From positions 1-64,000 of the forward strand of contig VIIQ02000242.1 in assembly GCA_007449985.2 (NCBI GenBank): DNA of 64,000 bases. Reading direction: 5' to 3'. A model generated the notes under the pieces. It was not told where the DNA came from and ran no database searches. It saw only the letters and a list, made by a program, of their open reading frames with translations. Position 1 is the stretch's first letter. The number at the start of each line of letters is the position of its first letter. Positions 48,201 through 59,383 of the stretch are shown in pieces. The position numbers and the translations under genes were made by a program. Source of the stretch: Desmodesmus armatus. Lineage: Eukaryota; Chlorophyta; Chlorophyceae; Sphaeropleales; Scenedesmaceae.

Positions 48201-50864
48201 TCCAAGTCCGCCCAAGCAGCACCCTCGCCCGCAGTTCCTTGTGGTTGCAATGGTGGTGCGGCTGCCTCGCCCTGCTGCAGTGCCTGCACCTGCAACTGCT
48301 GCGCCTGCGCATGGCCATCCAACTGCTGCTGTCGCTGCTGCTGCTGCAGAGCATCCAAGCTGGCCTGCGCCCCTGCACTGCGCTGCTGTGGAGGCTGTGT
48401 GGGGCCCCAGCCGCCGCCGGTGCTGCTGCTGCTGCGCCTGCGTATGTGGGCCTGTGCCAGCACTGCTGCCATGTCTTTCAGGTGGCCAAAAGTGCTGTCC
48501 AGGAGGGTCTGCGCGACCGCCTGCACCTGGGCTGTGCTGGCATGCGCCTGCGAGCGTGAGAGACATGTGCAGGACAGAGCAGATAAGCAAGGGGAAGAAC
48601 ACCATTGACTGGATGCTTGATGATCAAGGACACACAACGCGGCCAGATGATGGTGCAGAGCCTCTGAAGTACCAGTTGCATCCTTTCGGCCAAAGCTGGG
48701 GGCAGGGCAGCTCTGGCCTGCATGGTGATGGGGTGGACAATTGGCCAGTCCAGGCCCATGTTGCAGGCCTTGTGGGCTCGGCCCAAGCACACAGCAACAG
48801 TCCCCAATGATACACCTGACCGTCCCCTCTCCGCCCACCCACCTGCTCCTGTTGTGCGGCCATCTCCTGCTGCTGCAGCAGTGCCAGCAGCTGCTGTGCA
48901 TCCAGCTCCCTGGCGATCCGTACCGCCTCCTGCTGCAGCTGTGCCACCTCGGCAGCCTGCTGCAGGGCCAGCAAGTCCACCTCAGCTCCCTGAGCAGACT
49001 CCACCCTGGACGAGGGGAATTACATCAGCGGGCAGTAGGACACAGTTGATATGTGAGTGCACAGCAGCAGGGCATAATGGACTCAAGGCCAGTAAGTCCA
49101 CCTCAGCTCCCTGAGCAGCCTCCAACCTGTTACGTACACACATGACAAACATTGGGTGAAACAGCAGGACAGATCAGACAGGCATGCAAACACAGGATAT
49201 GATGACACACGGGCGCAGACAGCAGCGATACAGCATAGCACAGTACAGGTTTCAGGGGACAGAGTGCCATCGTCGGCACTAGCCATTGACCCAGCCACTC
49301 AAGAGTTCCGTGAACTGACCCGCAGCACCATCCTCTACCCACAGCTTTGTCACGGCCCAGCGGCTGCTGCAGGCTGCTACTACTGTCAAACAGATATTGC
49401 CGGCTATGACGGCACCAGGTACAGTACAGTGCAGTACGGGGTGGGGTGGCGGGATATCGGGAACCAGCACCCCATCTTCAGCACCAGCAAGCAAGCCGGC
49501 AGCTCATCAGGTCCTTGCACTTGTGTGTGCCCCAGTCTCTCAGGTTAGGTTGATGGGCAGTCACAAACGGCTTGAGCCACTACAGCAATACGTTGGGAAT
49601 GGAGCAATCGCAGCACCACATCCACAAGCTTGCTAGTGGCTCCTGCCTACCCCCTCTCAAACTCACATAGACAAGTTGCGCTCGTGGAGGGCCTGAAGTG
49701 CGCCAGGCGACAGCCTGTGCTGCTGCTGCTGCTGCTGCTGGGGATCAGCCACCCACGAATCCTGATGTCCTGCATCTTCGCTGCCAGCCCATTCACCCGC
49801 AGCACTCTCCTGCGCCTGAGGGTACTGCGGCTGTGCCTCATGCCATGACTCGCGCTCCTGCTGCTCGAGCTCGCGCTGCTGCTGCTGCTGCTGCTGCTGC
49901 TCATCCTGCTCCTGCAGCAGCTCATCGTAGCTGCCCTCCTCAACGACGCTTTGAGCGCGGGTGCTGCTGCCTCCCTGCTGCTCTGCCATGTGCCACTCGA
50001 GCTGCTGCTGCTCATCCAGCACAGCCCTGCTGTCCTCCGCTGCAGCCATGGCAGCAGCATCGCCGTCAGTCACACTGCCAGCAACAGCAGCTCCCCCTTC
50101 CCCGTCCATGCCGTCCTCAAGCTGCTGCTGCTGCCGCTGTAAGTCCTGCACGTCGCCCTCTTCCTCCTCCTCGTGCTGCTGCTGTTGCTGCTGCTCCTCC
50201 TGCCAAAGCCGGTCCTCCCACTCCGAGGGCTGCGTGCTGTGCTCCGCTGCCCCTGCCGGCTCGGTGGGCGGCGTCTGCTGCTGCAGCTCCTCCAGCTGCC
50301 GCTGCTGCTCCTTCAGCCGCGCCATGCGCTGGTTGTGCAGCCGCAGGAAGGTGTTGATCACGCTGTGCGGGTCACCTGGTGACAAACAACAGCAGCGCAC
50401 TTATCAGGAATCAGAAGGTCAAACAGGTAGGTGGCCGGTGGCGTATGCTGCTGAGAGGGTGTGCATCTTCAACACATGCTGGTAACCCCCCACCTGCGTC
50501 TGCCCATTACCAGCTTCACAAACACGCAATGCCAGGTTAGAGGCGCCTTGGGCTAGCCGGTATGGTGCACCCTGAAGGTGCGTTACGACCTCACCTACCT
50601 CCCGCTCCCGCATATTGTCTGCAAATGCAGCACGGCCATGCGTATGCATACACATGCATCCTGCCAGCTAATATACACGCCGCCACCAGCAGCTACACCT
50701 CAGTGCTGAAACCACCGTCGCACCCCAACAACTCACCTTTGGGCTTTCTGAAGGCAAGCTGCAGCTGCTGCTCCTGCAGCTCCAGTGCTGCCTCATGCTC
50801 CTGCAGCTGCAGCTGCTGCAGCAGGCCACCATCAGCCTGCCTGACCTGCAGGACCCTTGCCCCA

Positions 50865-50897
<33 letters not shown>

Positions 50898-53800
50898 GTG
50901 GTGAGGGCCTTGTCCATGCGTGGCAGGGGTGCTGCCTCCTGCTGCTGCTCGTGCTGCTGCAGCAGGTCCTCGCAGGTGGGGCTGGCGTCGCCTGGGGATG
51001 GCTCGAGGCTGGAGGGGCTGTCTGACAGGGAGGTGGTGTCCCACCTGTTGCACATCACACAAGAGAATCCGGCGAAAGCAAGGCATGTTCAGCAGGGGGT
51101 AAGGTACGACTGCTGTACTGTGGCCCGCACAGGTTGGAGGGGCTACTTGAGAGGGAGGTGGTGTCCCATTCACACAACCACAAGAGAAGTGCACATGCAA
51201 AGCAAGGCATGTGAGGACATAACTGGGGTTTCTTGCATCACAACGTCAAGACACACCACACTGCTGCTGGCACTGACTGCAACAACATGCAACGCCGCTG
51301 CGACACAGCAGGGGTCCTGCCTAGGGCCGCCGATAGTTGCTCACCTGTACCCCGACACCCCAGCCACCGCCCAAGCAGGCTGCCCAGCCCATCGCGGCAC
51401 CTGCAGCTGCATGCTGCCACCGCCCACACCCTCCTCTTGATCGTCCCTGCCCCCGTCATCCGGCCCCTGCTGCTGCAGCCGCAGCCGGAACATGTTCCAC
51501 CGCTGCCGCAGCGCGCTGCCGCTGCTGTCACTGCCGCTGTTCACACCCACTGTCACCACGGCCTGGGGCGTAGCGAAGGCTGGGCTCTCCAGGTGTCCAT
51601 CCCCACCCTCCAGGTGGTGTCCGTGTCCTCCCAATTGCTGGCCCTGCCCCTGCTCCTGGGGACTCGCCCCATCCTCGTAACCCTCATACCCTGCTGGGCC
51701 ATCCTCCAGCCCCTCACGACTGCTCTCTATGCCGAAGGACCCCAGGAGGCCGCTTGAGGCTCGAACAGCAGCAGCGCTGGCAGCCTTGGCAGCCTGAGCA
51801 GCAGCGGCAGCGGCCGTCGCAGACCCGTGCGCGCCCTCCTCCGGGCCCCCGGGGCTTGCATCCCAGCCGTACTCCCCGCCGAGGGCGCTGTAGTACCAAG
51901 TGACGCCTGCCGGGTCGACTGTGGCGTCCCCATCAGCACCTGCTCCAGCAGCAGCTGCGGCCGAGCTGGAGTTCCTGTGCAGAGCCCCAGCAGCAGCAGC
52001 ACCAGCAGTCGAGGCTCCGTCTGGGAGAGGAATCCCCCTATCAGCACCTGCAGCCTTGCCACTGGGAGTTACACCCGCGCTGCTGCTGCCGACAGCTGCA
52101 GAGCCAGTCGGCGCTGCTGCCCCCCTGCGTGCAAAGTCACTCTCCAGGGAGCTCATCGCACTGTTGTCCTGAAGCTGCAAGCCGGGGTGCAGCTGCAGCC
52201 GGTGGTGCTGCTGGAATGGCAGCTGCTGCTGCTCATGCACGCCATCGCTGTGCTGCTGCTGCGCAGTGGGGCCCGCACTTCCAGCAGCGTGCCCTCCTGC
52301 TGCTGCATTGTCTTCAGGGCTGCTGAGATCGAGGTCTAGCTCCAGTGGCCTCCCTGCTCCTCCATTTGCAGAGGGCCCCAGCCTGCTAACACCCCCACCA
52401 CCGGTCCTACTCCTACCCCCGCCAGCAGAAGAGGAAACCCCTAGCTGCCCACCTCCCTGGCTGCTGCTGCCTGCGCCAGGTTCATCATCTACTGATGCTG
52501 ATGGTATGGTGCCAATGACAAAGCTGCCGCCGCCGCTGCTGGTGTTGCGCTGGGGCAGCAGCCCCTGCACAATTGCATGCGCGTCAAACAAGGCATGCTG
52601 CACCTTTTGCTGATCCACAGAGCTGCCCCCTGCCGAGGCCCCCAGCAGTGCGCTGCTGCTCTCCTGCAGCTGCTGCTTGAGCTGCTGCTGCCAGCCAGCC
52701 GCCGCTGCTGCGGCGGCGGCTGCCAGTTGTTGCTGTGAGGAGCTGCCTCCTGCTGCCCCAGAATGTGAAGCAGTAGCTGAACCGGACGCAGAGAGCTGCT
52801 GCTTGTCAAGCAAGGCAAGTAGCTTGTCTGCAAGCTGCCGGGCGCCTGACATTGTCAGCCGCAGCTCCTCCGATTCTGGCTGCTGCTGCTGCTGCTGCGC
52901 CTCCTGCTGTGCCGGCTCCTGCTCTCCCTCTCCCTCATGTTGCTCCTCCTCTTCCGCAGCAGCCTGCTCTTGCTCCAGCTGCCGCTGCTGCTGTTCCAGG
53001 GCTTGCTGCTGCTGCTGTCTCTTGAGAGCGTGGCTGCATATGAGCTCTATGCGGTGCTTCAGCAGGTTACTCTGCTGCACCAGCTGCTGGATAAGGGCCT
53101 GCTGGGCAACTGAGGAGTCCGCTGCACGCTGGTGTGCCTGCAAGCAACACCGGCACAAGGCGCAGCATGGCACAGCACGCACAACAGTACAGTGACGCTG
53201 AGTTCATCAATGGATCATGCACCAAATGCTGCTCAACATGGCTTGAGAGTTTGCCAACCCAGGCAGATGTATGGCTATGATATATGCTGCGATTGGACGA
53301 CCTGAAGACAGCACATGGCCTCATGCTCCCTTTGCTCCTGCTCACAGCAAACTCGAGGCAGCATCCACTTACCCAAAACTGCGCCAGGGCTGATTGCCCT
53401 GCCACGCCACCGCCGCCAAAGGCACCATTCTTTGCAACTGCACTGCCAACACTGCCGGGGCTAGCACCTGCTGACCGCCCACTGCCAGGGCTGGCGTAGC
53501 TCCCACCAGCAGCTTTGCCAGGTGTGTGCCGCGAAGCAGGGCTGCCCCCCTGCTTCCGTGGGCTGCTGCTTGTGCTGTAGCCACCTGGGCTCTCTGAGCC
53601 CTGCTGCTGACTACCTGCGCTGTAGCCGCTGTGCGCGCCAGCAGGAGCGGACGGAGACCCAGAATGCATGCGAGAGCTCGAGGCTCGCAGAGCTTGCCGC
53701 ATCTTCTCCCCATGCTTCTGAGCGCCCCGCCTGCTGCTCCTGGACGTCCCATGCTTTCTGCTGCCGCCGTGTCTGGCACCACCGCCACTGCTGCCGCCTG

Positions 53801-56800
53801 CGGCGGCCGCGGCGGCCGCCCTGGCAGCACTGGCGGCAGCAACGGCTGCTGCTGCTGCAGCGACAGAGCCGGCAGCAGCGCGCTTGGCCTTCTTTGTTGG
53901 TGACCGGTCAGGCGAGGCGTCACGGTCCGAACCAGCAGCAGCGTGCGTGGGTACGTGCACAGCACGCAGCCGGTCGTCAAAATGCCGCTTGGCCATCATG
54001 TTGGCAGCTGCCAGGGCTTGCTGGTCCTGGAGGTATGCCTTACCTGGAGACGCAGCCTGCAGCACAACCACAATGACATCAAGGCTTGACCTGTGCCGCC
54101 TTTGTGTGAGGTGAGAAGCGCAGCGTGGATGTATGATTTCAACATAGACGTACAATTTTGGGATGTCTGTACACATGTTGCTGTCAGCAGAAATAGCACT
54201 GATCAAAGATAGTGGGTACGTCATGTGCTAAGCTCCCTCGTGGAGTTGTTGGTGCACGTGGCCGGAATAAACAGCATGTGCCCATCACTGCTGGCCGGCC
54301 CGTCTATCCACTGCATCAAATTCACGGCACTAAGGTTCGAAGCCCAACACACCCCGACAACTATCCCTACTGTGATGGCTGCCACTCACCCTTAGAGCCT
54401 CCTCAGCATGTGACAGATGGGCTGTCACCTTCGCCCTGCTCTGTGCTGCCTCATCCTCCCACAGAGCTGCAGCATGGCTGGTGACGCCTGATCGGCCAGG
54501 CGACAAGCTGCGCACTGCAGCATACGTCTGCTGTATCTGCTGCTGCTTGGCTTGCAGCTTCTGCTGCTGTTGCTTGCTTTGCCTGCGTTGCTGCGCCTCA
54601 GCACCACCTGCTGCATCGACAAGCTCGCGCAGCACTTCTGCCTGGCCGCCCTGAAGCCGCTGCAGCTGCTGCGGCTGGGTCTGCGGCTGTGACTGCGGCA
54701 GCGGCTGCAAGTAGGGACTCAACTGTCCCCCACCAACACCCCTACTGCTGCCAACCTGCTGCTGCTGCTGTGCATGTTGCCTGTGGGCAATTGCACCACC
54801 CTTGCGTGCTGATGCACCGCCGCTGGCACCCAACCCCGCGGCATGCTGCGCCTTGTGCTGCATGCCGCTGGCAGCATCCCGCTGCTGGTGCTGTTGCTGC
54901 TGCTGTCCTGGTGCCGCCACATCCACTGCTGAGGACTCTGCAGAGTCTGTCAGCACGCCATGCCAGGATTGCTCGGGCTGCCATGTGGGTGCCTCGCCAG
55001 CCAACAGCTGCTGCTGGTGCTGCTTGGCTGCCTGCAGGGTCAACACAGCCACAGGCAGCAACACAACCTGACAACACCATGCACCCAACCCGAACTTCCT
55101 GCTGTAAGCAAAGTGGAGGCTGCTGCTCGCAAGACACATTGTTGGAAGCTGCAGGCTGTTGCTAGCGCGTAGTGTGTTTGTGCATTGGCTGCAGCTGCAG
55201 CAGCTCACCTCCTTCTGCTTCTCCAGCAGTGCCCTGAGTGCTGCCTGGCGCTTGGCGGCTGCTGCGGACGCCTGCTGTTTCTCTGCTGCTTCCCGCTTGG
55301 CTATCTCCTGCTGCTGCTTGCGCATGTACTCCTGCACATAGCAAACACAGCAGACACACACATATGAAGCTTGGCGCAACACTGACATGCGATGCAGTGT
55401 GCGGCTGTTCTGCCAGGCTGCCAGTGGTGACATGCCCACCGCCCTGTGTGCCTGCGGTGGCCCGGATGCAGAAAGGTTGCTGCAATTCCACCCAACAGAG
55501 CGCCATATCTTCTGCGCTCCCTCATGGCTACCTTTCAACCAGATCACATGGATACAGTCACATGGTTAACACCACAAGCTCCCGCCCCCAACGCCAGGGC
55601 CCCAGCCCCCAGCACCTCCAACACCCGTTGTACCTGCAGCGCAGCATGCTCCTCTGCAGAGCGCCTCTTGCTCTTGAGCACATACTGCTGCCCATCCCCC
55701 GCAGCATCTGCCCCCAGCATCTGCAAGGCCACTGCGGCCGCTGCTGCTGCCTCTGCAGGGTCGCCACTGGCTGCTGCAGCAGGGCGCCCTGCTGGCAGTA
55801 CAGCAGGAGAGGGGCTGCTGAGGTCACCAGCAGCACCTGCTGCTACAGCTCCACCACCAACACCAGCAGCAGCAGCAGTGCCAGCTGTGCCGGCATGCAG
55901 CCGAGCAGGCGAGGGGCTTCTGTGGCTGACAGGCTTCATGTTTTGTCTCCAGGGCCTCTCATACTCCCCAACCTTCTTGGCTGAAGAGCCAGGCGCTGCA
56001 GCAGCATGCAAGCCACCAGCAGCACTACCACCCGCTGAAGGCTGCGGCCGTGCGTGCTGCTGCTGCTGCCGCTGCCTGTGCTTGTCGCTGCTGCTCCCAG
56101 GGGTCCCCGCATGTGGTGCTGGGGATGCTGCTCCCCTGCCCCGCTGGGTAGCAGGAGAGGCAGACCTGCAACGGCCAGTTACAGGCAGAGCGTCTGACCC
56201 CAGGCTCCGCCGCATGGGACTGGTGCCACGTGCTGCCTGCAGGACGTAGCTGCCAGCTCCTACAGACCGCCTGCCGCTGGCTGCTGCTGCTGTGGGGAGG
56301 CCTTCAGCCCCCAGGCTGCTGCGGCGTGCAGGACTGCTGCTGCGTGCGCGCGCTGCTGCCGCACCACCTCCTGATGAAGTGCGCGCGCACACTGCTGCTG
56401 TTGCCCCAGGGGCTGGGCTGTCTTTGCGCAGGCGCGCTGGGCTGCCTGCACGTGCGTGTGCGGCATGGCTGCTGGCCGTGCGAGCTACAACGCTGCTGCT
56501 GCTGCCTGCGGGCTGCGGATGCGCCTTTACCCCAGCCTGTGCCGAGGTGTTTGGGTTGCTGGGGCTTGGAGCATGGGCTGACCGCTGCGCAGGCTGCAGG
56601 GTGCTTGTCCTTGTGCTGGCCGTACTTGTTGCTGCCTTGCCTGCTGCTGGAGCCCCCGCACTGCTGGAGCCGCTGTGCTTTCCGGCATTAGCTGCTTGGA
56701 GGGCGGCCAACTGCTGGGTGTGGCGCAACTGACGCAGTGCTTCAAGCTGTGACCGCTCTGCCTTGACCTGCTGCTGGGAGGGCTGCTGGTGCTGCTGCTG

Positions 56801-57161
56801 TATGCGGTGGTTTGCAGGCGCTGGGGCTTGCGTGGTCCCGCCACGGCCCTGCAGAAGCAGCGCTGGGTTCAACACCTGGCAGGAACTGCAGGCACAGGCT
56901 ATAGATGGGACTGTTGAGTTGCTCCTGGCTCCATTGAACTGATCTTACCTTTTGAGCAGCATCCACGGCCCTATGTGTATCTGTACATCTCTGTGCTGCT
57001 TGTGAAGCTGCAGTTGTTGGCACAGACACCCCTCCTGGCTGTGCAGCCCGCCCTCCCTTTGTATGGCCGCTGTGCAGCTGCTCAGGTGACTCTAGGGGGC
57101 ATATCTGTCGGATCAATTGTACCAGCTCAGCACTGATGGGGGACTGGCCCTGCTTGGGCAT
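39219..57161 (-). CDS. giant Gln/Ala/Ser-rich protein with DUF4378/CEP350-like C-terminus
   Basis: Sixteen exons agree in phase: 56949-57161, 55634-56875, 55209-55331, 54390-55031, 53373-54056, 51345-53137, 50737-51044, 49667-50375, 48843-49005, 47072-48547, 46372-46518, 41673-45858, 40953-41316, 40319-40486, 39753-39884 and 39219-39461. They give about 4,200 residues once four bases are restored (near 44507, 43898-43900, 42507-42509 and about 41095). It starts MPKQGQSPISAELVQLIRQI. Exon 3 is a charged coiled coil (EYMRKQQQEIAKREAAEKQQ). Arg/Ser/Pro basic motifs (SPARR, SPMRRS) are scattered through exon 2. Most of the rest is Gln, Ala, Glu and Ser repeats. The C-terminus reads SHIFHKALYDGLNQALQQMY, VLLWARQRV, then KAWADLSVEMSEVALLVAEG and IWDDLLQDT, the layout of DUF4378 proteins (plant TRM and centrosomal CEP350). 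A microtubule or basal-body role is a guess from that family. Confidence 0.75.
40070..40135 (-). pseudogene. decayed copy of the LNQALQQMYADA exon end
   Basis: The minus strand reads GLNHALQQMYADGPCRA in a second copy downstream of exon 40319-40486, followed by a GAG|GTCGGG site in place of the donor. Confidence 0.6.
40578..40652 (-). pseudogene. copy of the ELLSLELYLAVEKGNPEW exon start
   Basis: A near-identical copy with its CTGCAG acceptor lies upstream of exon 40319-40486 and reads ELLSLELCLAVEKGNPEWLK before running into intron sequence. Confidence 0.7.
46590..46640 (-). pseudogene. copy of the LFEAEQQLSKL exon start with acceptor
   Basis: CTGCGGCAG|CTGTGTGAGGCAGAGC repeats the acceptor and first codons of exon 46372-46518 about 100 bases upstream. 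Confidence 0.6.
49083..49131 (-). pseudogene. copy of the ESAQGAEVDLLAL exon start with acceptor
   Basis: GTAACAG|GTTGGAGGCTGCTC and following codons repeat the start of exon 48843-49005 (LEAAQGAEVDLL) about 115 bases upstream, with a usable acceptor in the same phase. Confidence 0.65.
51115..51185 (-). pseudogene. copy of an exon start (WDTTSLSD region)
   Basis: The plus-strand text GGAGGGGCTACTTGAGAGGG and GAGGTGGTGTCCCA repeats the first codons of exon 50737-51044, upstream of its acceptor. Confidence 0.55.
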
Positions 57162-59383
57162 GTCCAGCTGCTGTCAAGACCAGCCAGTACGCATCACCAA
57201 CAGCAACCTGTATCTGGATGGTACTTGTTCTGTATGACTTTCATCCAGCATTGAGAGTAGATGGAGAGCAAAGAACAGGCCGAATCATGCGTTTGTTTGA
57301 TGTGATGGATGCATGCAGGCGCAGGCCCCCGCTGGATGCTGTATCCAACCGCCTGTAATGGCTGACACGGATGCCATACGTTTGGACACAAAACACGTTT
57401 GATCGAAGCTGTCGAGCTGGCCAGCCGTTTCAAACTGAACTGAGCTGTCGGTCAGCAGGTGCCAAGCACCCGTAAATGCGTGGTTGCGATGACCTGTTGT
57501 GTTTCGGCAACGCAGCATGTGCACACGTGAGCTGAGGACATGCAGGGGGTCCTCAACCAGCTTCATCAGCTGCAGTCACCTGCAGTGTCGGACCCGTGTC
57601 AGTCAACGACAGACCCAAACTTGTGCCCTAATCTGATCAAAAGCCAGTATGTCACCCTGCCATGTGAACCAAGCCTAGCTGTGCTCCACTATGACCCCTC
57701 CACCCCACCCCTCTTCGGATCGTGCACCATAGTGCCTACCTGTCTGCAGGTGGGCAGGACTTGGCCACTTTCTCTATGGACCCAGACCATTGATCTTGAA
57801 GCTATGGCACTTGAGCTGGCAATGACAGTGCAGGTGCTAATTGTAACTTGTAGGTAAAGCAGACGCTACCAGCACAACCGCCAGTTGCTGCTGGGCCATG
57901 GGCCATAACCCCTTTGCACATCAGTAGGCATGTAAACATTGCCGGTTGGGCCAGTTTCCAGCCTGATCAAGGTGACACACAACTGCCAGGCAGTGCTGCT
58001 CATGCTCCATCATCATGTCCACCTGCTTGCTTGCACACAGCTTGGCTGCAGCAAAGGTTCATGACAAGGGCCCCCCATATGTCACATGAACGCCCTTTCC
58101 CGCGCTGCTAGCCGTTGATATACAGTACAGCAAACACAAACTGTTCCAAGCCCACATCACAGGGTAGCATCCATGGAACCATGCCGGTGTTGCAGGAGCT
58201 ACCCCTCAGCGCCAGCAAACCCCATGCGTAAGCTGCAGACTGTAGTAACACTGGAACAAATCTGGCAGGTACAACCAACGCCAGCACTATTGCCAACATC
58301 ATGCAGGCGTGCAGCAGCCATTACCACATTAGTTTTTGCAGCCGCAAAGCCAGGTCAGGGCAGCCAAGAGTTGCACTTGGCTCCAGACGCAACCCCTCGG
58401 GCATCTCAGGATGGCACACTCAAACAAGAACCCAACACCGCCCCACAGCTTAGGATTCCCCAGGCTTCAGAACCGCTGCATGTCTGAATTCAGGGTCACG
58501 TTTGACCAACCATGTGGCGTCGGCTGCCCTTGCACTGCCCATAGCAAGTTTGCTGGTGAGCGGCCGGCACTGACATTGACAACTTCTTATTTCCATCACC
58601 AAAAACATGCACATACTGCAGCAGCTTGCGCAACCATCACAGCACAAAGCCATGGGGAAAGCTTGATGAAGGACATGAGGTGTGCAACAGATCAGCACTC
58701 TCTGGAAGCTGCGTGCCCAAACTCTGACAATCAACATGTCAAAGCAGCAATGACATAACTTGTGCATCATCACATGTGTGCATCACGCATTGCAGCAGAT
58801 ATGTGCCCTAGCCAGCCCACCAGCTGCAGTGCCTGCCATACATGCCTGCACATCAGCATGCCAACCTGGATCATTGGTGAGCGCTGCAAACATCTACAGC
58901 TTTCCCTGCCGACCATGTGTACAGATAGGGCAACATTGTGTGTGCAGCGTTGCCGGTGTTGTTGCCCACAGCCCGGCAATGAAAGCAAGCAAGTCAGAGA
59001 TGTGCAAGTGAGGCTTGGCATGCTGCAGCTCCGGATTGGCAATAAGAAAGCTACATCCTGCATGGCAGGCTGCTTGTTGCAGCAGCTTTCAAGGCATGCA
59101 TTGCCCAACAAGCCGCTAAGAGCAGCAGTGCTCTAGCTTCTGAATCATCATGCTCCAATGCACACGGGTGCATTGACCGATTGCTGCCTTGTGAAGACTG
59201 GGGCACAAAAAAGGACACGCAAAGTGACCTTATCCCTGTAACAACCTGCAGCATGCAGCTGCATCATCTGTGTTCAAGACACCCCCTCCCTCTCCCTCAA
59301 CAGACCGATGCCCCTCATGCCGGCAAACTCTGCTTTTCCTTACCCGTCCCCACTGATCTCCGTCTTGCAAGGTCAAAGTGACG
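57162..59383. other. intergenic, no gene supported
   Basis: This region holds the 5' flank of the giant gene and the 3' flank of the bestrophin gene, both on the minus strand. No frame has protein-like character and no strong repeat is seen. Confidence 0.5.

Noticed and set aside
47172..48608. 478-residue plus-strand open frame
   Set aside because: It is antisense to exon 47072-48547, Cys/Ser/Ala-rich, without protein-family features.
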